Origin: AG1 sp035559775
GTDB lineage: Archaea; Thermoproteota; Thermoprotei_A; Sulfolobales; AG1
Direction of reading: 5' to 3'
NCBI GenBank assembly: GCA_035559775.1
Contig: DATMAU010000028.1
Span: 1 to 64,000 of the forward strand
DNA length: 64,000 nucleotides
The position numbers and the translations under genes are program-made. Positions 36,053 to 44,513 of the stretch are shown here, one piece after another. Below the pieces are notes generated by a model, which had not been told where the DNA came from, made no database searches, and saw only the letters and a program-made list of their open reading frames with translations. The stretch's first letter is position 1; each line of letters begins with the position of its first letter.

Positions 36053-37592
36053 AAACCCCACCCCTTCTCACAATAGCTATGGATGCATGGACACCATGCC
36101 TAAATACATCGCCTAGATAGAGTATTTCACCCTCACAACCCCATTTTTCAAGAACAGCGTATGTTAGCAGCTTACCAGCTCCATGGGGCGTTGTAGAACC
36201 ACTATAGCTCTGCCCAGCTGGTAACACTATACCCACATATCCTCGATCCCTAACAAACCCTAGCATGAGGTCGAGAAAAACAGTCGATAGATCCCCCTTC
36301 TGAACAGCCTGTCTGGGTAATCCGTATTTTCCACCATACTCTGACTTAACATATTTCCTCACAGCCTTACCCCACTCATTCCTTGGCAGCTCGTTTATCT
36401 CAAGCCACGGAGGATTCGTAATAGCAATCCCAGGTTTAGGCATGTTTAAAGCTTTTAAAACTCCTCCCAAGATCGCTGACGACAAGAAAAGGATCCCTAA
36501 GCTTTCTTCGTGACCCTCGATAAAGCGTATAAGTTCATCGTGAAGTTCTTGAGATATAGATTTACGGATCTCGTTGCACATCATAGTGACAATAGGGTTA
36601 GCGGATTTGCATGGAATCTTTGAATTATTCTTGGAGATCTCTTTCCGCAAATTGTCCAACAGATCTATTATAGAGCTATATATGTTTATGATACGTTTAG
36701 TCGCATAGATTTTACCCTCACCAAGATCCATGCCTCTCATAAGATTCTTAGTCACAATATTGAGAAGAGCCTTGTACAGATCACTTGAAATTCCCAGATA
36801 GCTATTGGATAGACTATAGCTTATAAAATCTCCCCAAAGTATTGCCGGAACTCCGGGCGGTTCCCTACCAACCAGGAGATTATAGATCACAAGCAGCCTG
36901 GCTCTCGTCATTGCTACTGCTAGTGGGTTTATATCGAACCCTAAGGTCTCGTAATAAGCGTGGGCAGGATCTACCCCTTCAGCGATCTTTCTACGTAGTA
37001 TGCTTACTAAGAATCTGCCACTCCCACAAGAGGGATCTATTATTAGCTCACCAGCAAGACGAGCCCCCATAGCTTTAAGCCTCTCGATCACGAGTTCGGT
37101 AATCCATCTGGGGGTATAATATTCTCCTGATCGGTATCTTAGCATCCTACTAATCAGATCCTCGTATAGTTTGCTCACAAGATCTATTTCAAGGAGATCC
37201 CTTTTATTAAGGGATCTTGTGTAAGATATTACCTCTAGGCATGTCTTAAGGATCTTTTTGTTTTCCCTCTCGACAAGATCTCTCCACCAGAGGAGCTGAG
37301 GAACAGGTGCCAGATAATCTCTAGACGCATCGCCTGAGCATATCTCAAGAGGATCATCCCCCTTTCCAAGGGCTATGGCAACGAGTGTGTTTATATATAT
37401 CTGAATCGCCGTGTGTATCGAGAATAGTGTAAAAAGTTCACGATCGCTAAGACCTCTATATATTCCCGATAAAATGCTGCTGTAGAATTTATAGGAATAA
37501 GTACCAGCTATGCCAGATCTTTCAGCAATATCGATCAGATTTCCAACTCCGTCCAGTATCGCTGTATATCGAGCATCACCCTCCCCACTCAT
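36045..37592 (-). CDS. N6-adenine-specific DNA methyltransferase (type I/IIG-like)
   Basis: A 515-residue protein. RYRSGEYYTPRWITELVIERL (about 152-172) is the motif X region of type I/IIG methyltransferases, DPSCGSGRF (186-194) is the AdoMet-binding motif I, and ITNPPWLEI (NPPW, 393-396) is the catalytic motif IV of adenine N6-methylases. A helical N-terminal domain precedes these. It should methylate adenine in a specific DNA site, either as part of a restriction system with the downstream gene or as a solitary enzyme. The ATG at 37592 is chosen; a GTG at 37604 is also open. It lies next to tRNA-Glu. Confidence 0.85.
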   Translation of the reverse strand: MSGEGDARYTAILDGVGNLIDIAERSGIAGTYSYKFYSSILSGIYRGLSDRELFTLFSIHTAIQIYINTLVAIALGKGDDPLEICSGDASRDYLAPVPQLLWWRDLVERENKKILKTCLEVISYTRSLNKRDLLEIDLVSKLYEDLISRMLRYRSGEYYTPRWITELVIERLKAMGARLAGELIIDPSCGSGRFLVSILRRKIAEGVDPAHAYYETLGFDINPLAVAMTRARLLVIYNLLVGREPPGVPAILWGDFISYSLSNSYLGISSDLYKALLNIVTKNLMRGMDLGEGKIYATKRIINIYSSIIDLLDNLRKEISKNNSKIPCKSANPIVTMMCNEIRKSISQELHDELIRFIEGHEESLGILFLSSAILGGVLKALNMPKPGIAITNPPWLEINELPRNEWGKAVRKYVKSEYGGKYGLPRQAVQKGDLSTVFLDLMLGFVRDRGYVGIVLPAGQSYSGSTTPHGAGKLLTYAVLEKWGCEGEILYLGDVFRHGVHASIAIVRRGGVFE

Positions 37593-37807
37593 TATATATG
37601 ACACCTAGAAGCGCCATTTTATGGTGATTTAACGCATCATGATAATATAATGCATGGCGCCTAAAGAGATCATGCATATCTATCACCAATATCCTAGACG
37701 TTTCAAGGGATTCGGGCTTTGTTATAATTATAATAATTATAAGTAAGATCTGTCGAGTATAAACCAAATAAAATTGAACGAGTTATAAAGGAAGAAGTTG
37801 TATTACG

Positions 37808-37882
37808 TGCCGCGGCCGGGATTTGAACCCGGGTCACGGGCTCGAAAGGCCCGCATACTTGTCCGGGCTATACTACCGCGGC
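37808..37882 (-). tRNA. tRNA-Glu (anticodon UUC)
   Basis: A 75-base cloverleaf on the minus strand. GCCGCGG pairs with CCGCGGC in the acceptor, CGGGC/GCCCG encloses CTTTCGA (anticodon TTC), and the T arm is CCGGG-TTCAAAT-CCCGG. No intron is seen, and CCA is not encoded. No second copy of its 3' end is visible near the methyltransferase genes. Confidence 0.94.
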
Positions 37883-37925
37883 CCTATTTTTAGCATTTAC
37901 ATGGGGTCTTTTAGGTTTTTGACCT

Positions 37926-38771
37926 CTAGCTCTGCGTTCTGGCCCTGCTCTGTTTTTCTATCTTAACCGTATTATAGATCCTGTATATTTCCTCTGGCGT
38001 CATTTGGAAAACCCTTGTGCTTGTCCTCTGAATCTCTACATCGGTGCAGCTCTTTATAGCTTTGTGGGCTAGTCTTTTTCTCTGGCTAAATATGCATTTG
38101 ATAAACTCCTCAAGCTCTTTCTCCACCATGACTCTCGGCTCTTTTCTACGGAGTATCAGTGTTTGTGAAAACACAGCAGGCTCTGGATAGAAGCTCTGGG
38201 GCGCATATATATTCCCACTATCTATGCTGAAGGCTATGTTTAGCATAACCCCTATAGATCCATAGCTCTTGGTGCCGGGAGGCGATTTTATCCTATCTAC
38301 AACATCTTTCTGTAGAACAAGCACAGCCCATTTAGCATTGCTCCTCGCCACAGAGCCTAGCAGTGGCCCTGTTATCGAATAGGGTATGGTTCCCACAACC
38401 CCTGTGAAGTTAATGTTTTCGAGAACCTCGAGCGCGTCTCCAAGGATCATGTAGACATTGTCTAAGCCCTCGAGCATCCTCTTAGCTATGTTATAGATCC
38501 TCTCGTCTATCTCTACGGTTATAATCCTAGGGCATAGCGTAGCTAGATACCTGGTAACAATCCCGAAGCCTGTGCCAACCTCGATCAGAGGCTCTTCCGA
38601 GAAGCATCCAAAGCTCCTGGCAAGTCTTCCCAGCTCCTCTATAAGCCTGGGATCTATTGTGAAGTGCTGTCCAAGCCTCTTGCTAGGCTTTAGACCTGCT
38701 TCTCTTATAAGATCTCTGGTGAGTTTTAGAAGGGAACCCTTATCCATGGGTATGTTGCTAAGGATCACCAA
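37926..38771 (-). CDS. ksgA: 16S rRNA dimethyladenosine transferase (KsgA/Dim1)
   Basis: A 281-residue Rossmann methyltransferase. KPSKRLGQHFTIDPRLIEEL and LIEVGTGFGIVTRYLA bind rRNA and AdoMet, and TVEIDERIYNIAKRML follows. It dimethylates the two adjacent adenines near the 3' end of 16S rRNA. The catalytic NLPY/NIPY motif reads GTIPYSITGP here, with threonine in place of asparagine. It overlaps the end of the DUF655 gene by seven bases. The start (TTG 38771, GTG 38768, or ATG 38747) is uncertain. Confidence 0.88.
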   Translation of the reverse strand: MVILSNIPMDKGSLLKLTRDLIREAGLKPSKRLGQHFTIDPRLIEELGRLARSFGCFSEEPLIEVGTGFGIVTRYLATLCPRIITVEIDERIYNIAKRMLEGLDNVYMILGDALEVLENINFTGVVGTIPYSITGPLLGSVARSNAKWAVLVLQKDVVDRIKSPPGTKSYGSIGVMLNIAFSIDSGNIYAPQSFYPEPAVFSQTLILRRKEPRVMVEKELEEFIKCIFSQRKRLAHKAIKSCTDVEIQRTSTRVFQMTPEEIYRIYNTVKIEKQSRARTQS

Positions 38772-39433
38772 GGCTCCCTATAGTTAGTCCTAGCATATAG
38801 ATAGTCAAGCATTTTGAAGAAAACAGCGTCTGGCGACCCTCTGGGGGGTTCTATGAAGAGGTAGTATTTCTCACCCCCCATGAATTCTAGAATCATCCTG
38901 TCAACCAGGATTTTCACAGGATCTTGGAGCTTAGCTCTCTGTGAGATATCTTTAAAAGATTCGAAGGGTTTTTTCTTCCTCTCGGACAATAATATCTCAA
39001 GGCTCTTCTTACCAATACCGGGGAGGAGTTCGAACATATGGAGCCTGATATTTATAGAGGAAGCTATGTTAAAAAACTCTGTATATACAGCCTCCTTCTC
39101 GGTAACAATATCCCTCAAGGCTTTGGCAAGGTTATCCCTGGCAATGCCTGTCAGCTCTTGCCATAATAGTTTATCACCAAACCGTGGTCCCGGGGCTCCT
39201 TTTGGGCCGGGCTCCACATAGATCCTCTCACCAATGCTTGGATGCTGCCCGGGGTTTGGGATCAGCTCAGCTAGTGTGAGGTATTTGGTTCCTATAACCT
39301 GTGCTATTGGCGAGTTTCTATGATGGGGATGCTTATCAAACGGGTTACCGTTGGGCATGTAATCAAGAACTATCACATAGATATCCCTGATCCTGGGGTA
39401 TCTCGTCTCACGATCCCTAGCACCTCTATACAT
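38765..39433 (-). CDS. DUF655 family protein
   Basis: A 222-residue archaeal protein. VIVLDYMPNGNPFDKHP and AQVIGTKYLTLAELIP form an N-terminal OB-like part, and a helix-hairpin-helix unit is visible at MFELLPGIGKKSLEILLSER. DUF655 genes sit between rpoF and ksgA in many archaea and the protein is thought to bind nucleic acid. Here the order L21e-rpoF-DUF655-ksgA is kept. GGTGC plus ATATT selects the ATG at 39433; the frame is open to 39442. Confidence 0.85.
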   Translation of the reverse strand: MYRGARDRETRYPRIRDIYVIVLDYMPNGNPFDKHPHHRNSPIAQVIGTKYLTLAELIPNPGQHPSIGERIYVEPGPKGAPGPRFGDKLLWQELTGIARDNLAKALRDIVTEKEAVYTEFFNIASSINIRLHMFELLPGIGKKSLEILLSERKKKPFESFKDISQRAKLQDPVKILVDRMILEFMGGEKYYLFIEPPRGSPDAVFFKMLDYLYARTNYREPW

Positions 39434-39448
39434 AATATGCACCGCTTT

Positions 39449-39781
39449 CTAGCACTTACAATATTCCCTCAAGAGCCTCAGCACCGTCTCCAACTCTTCC
39501 TCTCCATAGCCTTTGCTCTCGAAATTCATTAGAGTGAGCAGCTCATCCTTTCTCTTGGGACATATGTTTATTATCTGCACACGTGTTACTTCCCTTAAAC
39601 CGATCTCTCCTAACCTATCGAGAAGCTCGTTAGCAGCCTCTTCGTCGCATTTCGAGAAGATAGATGCGTGTTCCAAAACCCTTCTCTGGAGATCCTGTAG
39701 CTTAGATCCTCTAGCCTCTGCTTCTAAGAGCATCTTCTTAACTATAGGTAGTGGGATCTCTTTTACCGACAAGATCTTCAA
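39449..39781 (-). CDS. rpo4: DNA-directed RNA polymerase subunit Rpo4 (RpoF)
   Basis: A 110-residue helical protein beginning MKILSVKEIPLPIVKKML, typical of archaeal subunit F. The HRDC-like C-terminal part includes EVTRVQIINICPKRKDEL. Rpo4 pairs with Rpo7 to form the stalk of archaeal RNA polymerase, which binds the transcript and aids promoter opening. It is a TTG start with GGGGG six bases upstream, and it lies between L21e and DUF655 as usual in archaea. Confidence 0.92.
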   Translation of the reverse strand: MKILSVKEIPLPIVKKMLLEAEARGSKLQDLQRRVLEHASIFSKCDEEAANELLDRLGEIGLREVTRVQIINICPKRKDELLTLMNFESKGYGEEELETVLRLLREYCKC

Positions 39782-39794
39782 ATATATCCCCCGT

Positions 39795-40199
39795 TCATGT
39801 GGAGAGGGTTTTAGCTATCAGACCCCTAACCTCTGAGATCCTGGTCTTAACACTATCTACAAGCTTCTTTGTCTCATCAACAACCCTTCCCCACACCTCA
39901 GGCGTAGGTCTAAGGTGTTCCGGCCTTACGTATAGGGTTTTCACCTTACCTCCTAGGCTTACCTTAACCTCGTATGCACCGCCCCTTCTACCAGCTATAA
40001 CACCTGTTTTTCCGTGGTATCTCCTATGGGGCATCCCGTCATGTATTGATGGGTTTACAACTATATGGACCCTATCTCCTGGCTTGTAGTCTATTAGAAG
40101 ATAGCTGAGGCTGGGAACCTGTCCCCTCTCTCTGGGGCTTTTTCTGAGGAGTTTTCGTGTCCTATGCCTATAACCCTTTGGAGCCTTTACCAGCCTCAC
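39795..40199 (-). CDS. rpl21e: 50S ribosomal protein L21e with C-terminal extension
   Basis: A 134-residue protein with the L21e core VKAPKGYRHRTRKLLRKSPR, YKPGDRVHIVVNPSIHDGMPHRRYHGKTG and VYVRPEHLRP-like LYVRPEHLRPTP (segments quoted separately). L21e is usually about 100 residues; here about 30 more follow (GRVVDETKKLVDSVKTRISE), predicted helical. It is the first gene of the L21e-rpo4-DUF655-ksgA transcript. The start is a GTG at 40199; homologues begin close to VKAPKGY. Confidence 0.9.
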   Translation of the reverse strand: MRLVKAPKGYRHRTRKLLRKSPRERGQVPSLSYLLIDYKPGDRVHIVVNPSIHDGMPHRRYHGKTGVIAGRRGGAYEVKVSLGGKVKTLYVRPEHLRPTPEVWGRVVDETKKLVDSVKTRISEVRGLIAKTLST

Positions 40200-40263
40200 A
40201 CACCTAATGGAGTTTTAACTCTAAAGATTATAAGTGTGTTACCCTTTTATAGCTCCTCACAGA

Positions 40264-41493
40264 TTACGAGCTCATGATCTCCTTGACAGCGTCAGCGATC
40301 CTCCTAACACCCTCCCTTATATCCTCCTCAGAGACGGAGTAGCTGAGTCTTATATAATCCTTACCAGCAGTGTCGGGGAAACCGCTTCCTGGTATTGTGA
40401 CCACATAGTATTTATCTAGTAGGAGATCAACGAACTCTAGATCGCTTAACCCGCCTTTAGCAAGCACTGTAGATACTCTTGGGAATATGTAGAAAGCACC
40501 ATGGGGTTTCCAGACCTCGAACTCCTTGATCCTTGACAGCTCCTCATAGATTGTATCCCTTCTCCTCCTAAAGATCTCAACCATTTTTCTCACAGGCTCC
40601 CAGTCACCCTTGAAAGCATCAGCAGCAGCCTCTTGGGCAAAACTTGGAGCACAGCTATATATATTAACAGCAAGCTTGGTCAGCTTTCTAGCTATATCGC
40701 TCCTAACTACCAGGAACCCTATCCTCCACCCAGTCATTGAGAAGGTCTTGCTAGTTCCGTTCACGTAAAGGACATAGTCCTTCCAGCCCGGCATACTGGT
40801 TATGCTTCTAAAAGGCGTCTCTCCGTAGACGAAGTTATCATAGATCTCGTCAGCAAGTATCAATAACCCGTTTTCCTGAGCGATCCTATAGAGCTCTTCG
40901 AGGGTTTTTGGCGGGAATACATAGCCTGTCGGGTTGTGGGGGTTGTTGATCACGATCATCTTGGTTCTCTTTGTCACCATAGAGGCGATAGCATTGACAT
41001 CGAGCTCAAACCCTCCAGAGGGCCCCTTAAACCTGAGTGGAACGTATCTAGGAACTCCTCCCAGGAATCTGGCTACCTCCCCATATGCGGGGTAGCTCGG
41101 CTCAGGTATTATAACCTCATCTCCGGGCGATATGTATGATGCCATTGCTAGAAAGATAGCTGTTTTCGCGCCTGTAGTAACTATAACCTCGTCTTCCCTA
41201 GCATCAGCCCCGTATCTCTCATTAAGATAGTCGGCAAAGGCTCTCCTAAGCCTCGGGATCCCTTGCGTCTCGGTATAACCTGTGATCCTTTTGTCAAGGG
41301 CTTTCTTAGCACTCTCAACTATATGATCAAACGTAGGTATATCAGGCTGCCCGACCCCGAAGCTTATAACCCTATGCCCCTTTTCCCTAAGAGCCCTCGC
41401 CCTAGCTATATATGCGAAACCAAGCTCACCCTTAAGATCTTTTACAATGCTTTTTGCATTATCAATCGGGGAGTTTTGTGCCAGGTGATACAC
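40264..41493 (-). CDS. Class I aminotransferase (aspartate aminotransferase family)
   Basis: A 409-residue PLP enzyme with GQPDIPT, PEPSYPAY, VINNPHNPTGYVF, ADEIYDNFVY and the PLP lysine K249 in NGTSKTFSMTGWRIGF. The C-terminal YIRLSYSVSEEDI has the substrate arginine. It is of the archaeal Asp/aromatic aminotransferase subgroup; the amino donor cannot be told from sequence. A TATA box on the minus strand (GATATATAAG near 41516-41525) sits about 27 bases before the GTG at 41493, which suggests a nearly leaderless message. Confidence 0.88.
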   Translation of the reverse strand: MYHLAQNSPIDNAKSIVKDLKGELGFAYIARARALREKGHRVISFGVGQPDIPTFDHIVESAKKALDKRITGYTETQGIPRLRRAFADYLNERYGADAREDEVIVTTGAKTAIFLAMASYISPGDEVIIPEPSYPAYGEVARFLGGVPRYVPLRFKGPSGGFELDVNAIASMVTKRTKMIVINNPHNPTGYVFPPKTLEELYRIAQENGLLILADEIYDNFVYGETPFRSITSMPGWKDYVLYVNGTSKTFSMTGWRIGFLVVRSDIARKLTKLAVNIYSCAPSFAQEAAADAFKGDWEPVRKMVEIFRRRRDTIYEELSRIKEFEVWKPHGAFYIFPRVSTVLAKGGLSDLEFVDLLLDKYYVVTIPGSGFPDTAGKDYIRLSYSVSEEDIREGVRRIADAVKEIMSS

Positions 41494-41884
41494 CTCGATA
41501 CTAAGGAATTACGGGCTTATATATCTTGCGGCATAGATACCTATGCAATCTAATTGCTCGGCAGTCGCGGTATAGCTGTATCCTAATTATTCTATAACTA
41601 CTCTAGAGTAGGTTTCTACCAACCATTCATACCAAGACTATCCTCTGATATTTGTTTCACACAAGATCATCCACCTTGGATATTTCTTAATCATCTAGAG
41701 CTTATAGCAGTTATCAGCACAACTAATAGGACTATCCATACAGTAATTTGCTAGACAGATCGAGCATTACCCATATCACAACTCAGGGTTTAGGTATTGG
41801 TAGCTTTTTAGGTTCCTGTTCGTCTCTTAATATAAAGAGACATCAAAGAATATCGATCTAATATTGAGGAGCGAGCGATGGCTG
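41494..41884. other. Gene-free region
   Basis: About 390 bases between the aminotransferase promoter and a small membrane protein gene. I see no gene. AGAGCTTATA near 41698 weakly recalls the R2 family but does not extend convincingly. Confidence 0.4.
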
Positions 41885-42223
41885 TTATAGCTTTCCAGAT
41901 AACCCTATAATGAGTAGAGGTAATATGAAGACTGTCGATGCATATACATTAGTTCTGATAATAAGGTCCATACTACCTCTATTGTTAGTAATAAAGATAG
42001 CAGAGAAGATATGGAGAGAGAGTGGGATCAGTACTGCTAGAGACGATATCCTTGCCAGCGATATATATATTGGGGTATATATGGCTATTAAGTAGACCAG
42101 CATAAAGCCCTCCACACTAGAGAGCTTATTCGCAAGAACCTTCACAATAGCTCTATATGCAAGGGATAATAACAAACTATATAAGAGCGCGAGAGTAACT
42201 CCGTCCATCAGGCTTTCGCCCAT
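41885..42223 (-). CDS. Small membrane protein, four predicted helices
   Basis: A 112-residue hydrophobic protein. Helices are likely at about 7-27 (VTLALLYSLLLSLAY), 36-56 (EGFMLVYLIAIYTPIY), 58-78 (ARISSLAVLIPLSLHIF) and 90-110 (NVYASTVFILPLLII). No family is recognised. It is divergent from the NTPase gene with a structured-looking gap between them. Confidence 0.5.
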   Translation of the reverse strand: MGESLMDGVTLALLYSLLLSLAYRAIVKVLANKLSSVEGFMLVYLIAIYTPIYISLARISSLAVLIPLSLHIFSAIFITNNRGSMDLIIRTNVYASTVFILPLLIIGLSGKL

Positions 42224-42316
42224 TATTTAGAATAATTAATTTACCCTAATAGCGTTACCTTTTGCCTCCTTTCAATTCTATGGTAGCTTGACTCTATAGA
42301 ATCATGGTTTGTTTTC

Positions 42317-42381
42317 GACCCAGAGGCACTGGGTCTGTTTACTGAGAGATAATCCTCCAGGTGGATTAGAGCTTTGCTCTA
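42317..42381 (+). ncRNA. Cluster of three short hairpins, possible structured RNA
   Basis: GACCCA-N7-TGGGTC (42317-42335), TAATCC-N7-GGATTA (42350-42368) and TAGAGC-TTT-GCTCTA (42367-42381) follow each other closely; the last two share two bases and could be alternatives. They lie in the gap upstream of the NTPase gene. A leader element or small RNA is possible; chance cannot be excluded. Confidence 0.25.
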
Positions 42382-42506
42382 TTGCCATAAGAATCAGTAT
42401 ATCAGTATAGATGTCGAATCTTTGCAAAACCATCCAGCCCAGATCTCTTTGATGCGATATCAGGTGTCAGTAATATTGCTCTAGAGTATTTCTCCTTGGT
42501 GGTAGT

Positions 42507-43064
42507 ATTAAAATTCTGATCACGGGTAGACCTGGTGTTGGCAAAACCACGCTCTTCTCAAGGGTGGTATCGGAGCTAAGAAAATCCTATATTACTGCTG
42601 GGTTCGTGTGTCCAGAAGTGAGGGAATCTGGGGCTAGGATCGGGTTTAAGGTTATAGATCTCATGAGCGGTTATGAGGGTTGGCTTGCTATGAGTATCGA
42701 TAAACTGGGTAGCTGTAGGGGTCCGAGGATTGGGAGATATTGTGTTCTTGAAAACGATGTTGAGAGGGTTATGGCTAGGACAAAATCGTCTCTCCCCACG
42801 GCTAGCATCATAGCTATAGACGAGATAGGCCCTATGGAGCTCAATATCAAGAGTTCTAGGGAGGTTATAGATCTCGCTATCTCAATGGATAAGCCCGGGA
42901 TCTTTGTTGTTCATTATAGGCTTGCAGGTGAAATAGCATCGAGGCTCAGAGGCTCTGGCATTCCATATAAGCTCTACACACTCGATCCCATTAATAGGGA
43001 TAGGCTTTACAACGAAATCCTATCCCTAGCACTAAGGATCGTTGGCTGGTATAAACAAATATAA
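42507..43064 (+). CDS. THEP1-type nucleoside triphosphatase, ATT start
   Basis: About 185 residues. Walker A is ITGRPGVGKTTLF at residues 5-17 and Walker B is ASIIAIDEIGPMEL; the GxGKTT plus DEIGPME pair defines the THEP1/DUF265 NTPase family. These hydrolyse ATP and GTP slowly; a role in nucleic-acid or nucleotide metabolism is assumed. The P-loop lies upstream of the first canonical start (GTG at 42564). The frame is open back to a TAA at 42471 with no ATG, GTG or TTG. GGTGG plus TAGT leads to ATT at 42507, giving the expected M-K-I-L-I-T start. Confidence 0.85.
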   Translation: MKILITGRPGVGKTTLFSRVVSELRKSYITAGFVCPEVRESGARIGFKVIDLMSGYEGWLAMSIDKLGSCRGPRIGRYCVLENDVERVMARTKSSLPTASIIAIDEIGPMELNIKSSREVIDLAISMDKPGIFVVHYRLAGEIASRLRGSGIPYKLYTLDPINRDRLYNEILSLALRIVGWYKQI

Positions 43065-43098
43065 GTCTCCTCCCACCTAATGCATATAGTGGGTAAAG

Positions 43099-43746
43099 TT
43101 GTCTGAGATCAAGATCGTGGTCTCGGATCCGGACGTGAAGAAGCCTAGAAGGGTTAAGGTGATAGCAACAGCCGATCCAAGCCTAAGCTATGGTGAGGAT
43201 GAGAAATCCCAAAAGACCCTTGTAAAGGTAAAGATCTCACCTATCCTTAGGAAGATACTAGACCCACAGCTAGGCGTAGTGAGCATCAGGATCAAGAAAC
43301 AAGATGGAAGCATAGTAAAACTAACAGCGCAGGCTGTTACAGATAACACACTGTCAGAGGGGATGGTAAAGCTCCCAGAGGCCTTTATGCGAGAGAAGCT
43401 TGGGAGCGACAAGACCCTTGCTGAGATCATGAGGGCCCCTAGCTTCCAGATAACATTACCCCGTGAGAAGAGCTCAAAGCTCCTTGGACTGAAAATAGGC
43501 GATAAGTTCGACGGATCCCTCATAGGCCTCCAAGGCTATAGCTTACAGATAACCGGGGGGAGCGATAAAGCAGGGGCACCGATGCTACCAACAATCCAGG
43601 GGCCTGTTAAGAAATACGTACTTCTAAGTGGCCCTCCAGGCTTCCACCCAACAGAGGATGGTATGAGAAGAAGGAAATTCGTAAGAGGCAACACCGTTAA
43701 TGAAGATACAGTCCAGCTAAACACCGTTATTGTTGGAAAACCCTAG
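43099..43746 (+). CDS. rps6e: 30S ribosomal protein S6e
   Basis: A 215-residue protein. IKIVVSDPDVKKPRRVKV and the GEDEKSQKTLVKVKI region lie in the N-terminal half, and ITGGSDKAGAPMLPTIQGPV with KYVLLSGPPGFHPTEDGMRRRKFVRGNT (read in parts) form the conserved S6e core. GGSDKxGxPM is the hallmark. The TTG at 43099 starts the protein. It begins 35 bases after the NTPase stop, on the same strand. Confidence 0.92.
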   Translation: MSEIKIVVSDPDVKKPRRVKVIATADPSLSYGEDEKSQKTLVKVKISPILRKILDPQLGVVSIRIKKQDGSIVKLTAQAVTDNTLSEGMVKLPEAFMREKLGSDKTLAEIMRAPSFQITLPREKSSKLLGLKIGDKFDGSLIGLQGYSLQITGGSDKAGAPMLPTIQGPVKKYVLLSGPPGFHPTEDGMRRRKFVRGNTVNEDTVQLNTVIVGKP

Positions 43747-44192
43747 CCAGAATATGGGATGGAAATAAGTGTTATTAGGTAAACCTCTAGATCCGGTAGA
43801 TCCGATTCCCCTCACGTTTTAGAGATCCTTCAAAAGCAGAAATTGAGAGAGATCTAAGTGGAAGTCCCTGGAATGACAATGAATAAAAATAAGATGATTT
43901 CTATGAAATTCGAAAGAGTTGGCTGCGGCTAGCATGTGATTATTATTAACAAACCCTAAACCTTCTAGATGGGAACAATATGTGGTTATGATCCTGCAAC
44001 ATAGAGCTTCTCTAGACGCGATCGTTTGGTGCGTGGGTATCTTGACAGATCATTATAGCCTTGATGCTTCATGGCTCGATCTTCCCGGGATCTGGCCAAG
44101 TTAATTAAACCACATACCGTGGCTTAAAAAAGGACTGAGTATGTTATGGTATGTTATAAGTCTTTGAACGCACACCATATTAGGTGCTATAG
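43747..44192. other. Intergenic region with truncated R1 copy
   Basis: About 445 bases between S6e and aIF1A. Apart from the R1 fragment at 43851-43912 I see no gene. GATCTTCCCGGGATC near 44079-44093 is a short inverted repeat. Confidence 0.45.
43851..43912 (+). repeat. R1 element copy D (3' fragment)
   Basis: GTGGAAGTCCCTGGA, then ACAATGAATAAAAATAAGATG and ATGAAATTCGAAAGAG, match the terminal part of R1 copy C read on its minus strand (GTGGAAGCCCCCTGGA, CATGAATGAAAATAAAATG), mostly with single-base changes. The upstream promoter and coding-like part are absent. It is in the opposite orientation to copies A-C. Confidence 0.5.
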
Positions 44193-44513
44193 TTGGTTAA
44201 GAAGAAGCAGGAAGAGACTCCTAAGGAGATACCACTTCCGTCGGAAGGTCAGGTTATATGTGTTGTGACAGGGGCTATGGGGGCTGAATGGATCAAGGTT
44301 CTGTGCACAGATAGTGTTGAGAGGGTGGCAAGGATACCAGGTAAGTTTAGGAAGAGGGTTTGGATAGCTCCTGGGGATATTGTTCTCTGTGTCCCGTGGG
44401 ATTTTAGGGCTGATAGGGCTGATGTTATATATAGGTATGAGAAGCATGAGAAAAAATATCTGATCGATAAAGGTATAGTGCCGAAAGAGCTTTTGGAGCT
44501 AGCTGGGGTATAG
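44193..44513 (+). CDS. eif1A: Translation initiation factor aIF1A
   Basis: A 106-residue OB-fold protein with PLPSEGQVICVVTGAMGAEW, RVARIPGKFRKRVWIAPGD and IVLCVPWDF, the core of archaeal aIF1A. It binds the ribosomal A site and helps position initiator tRNA and start codon, which is relevant to the unusual starts in this window. GGTGC plus TATAG selects the TTG at 44193. It ends directly against the stop of the geranylgeranyl reductase gene on the other strand. Confidence 0.94.
   Translation: MVKKKQEETPKEIPLPSEGQVICVVTGAMGAEWIKVLCTDSVERVARIPGKFRKRVWIAPGDIVLCVPWDFRADRADVIYRYEKHEKKYLIDKGIVPKELLELAGV

Noticed and set aside
36045..36061. Methyltransferase and partner as one gene broken by a frameshift
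   Set aside because: The second gene has its own GGTGG site at the standard distance from a TTG, so a natural overlap is more likely than an error.
37605..37882. Integrated element bounded by a tRNA-Glu attachment site
   Set aside because: No second copy of the tRNA 3' end and no integrase gene were found; similarity to tRNA-Gly is limited to the usual T arm.
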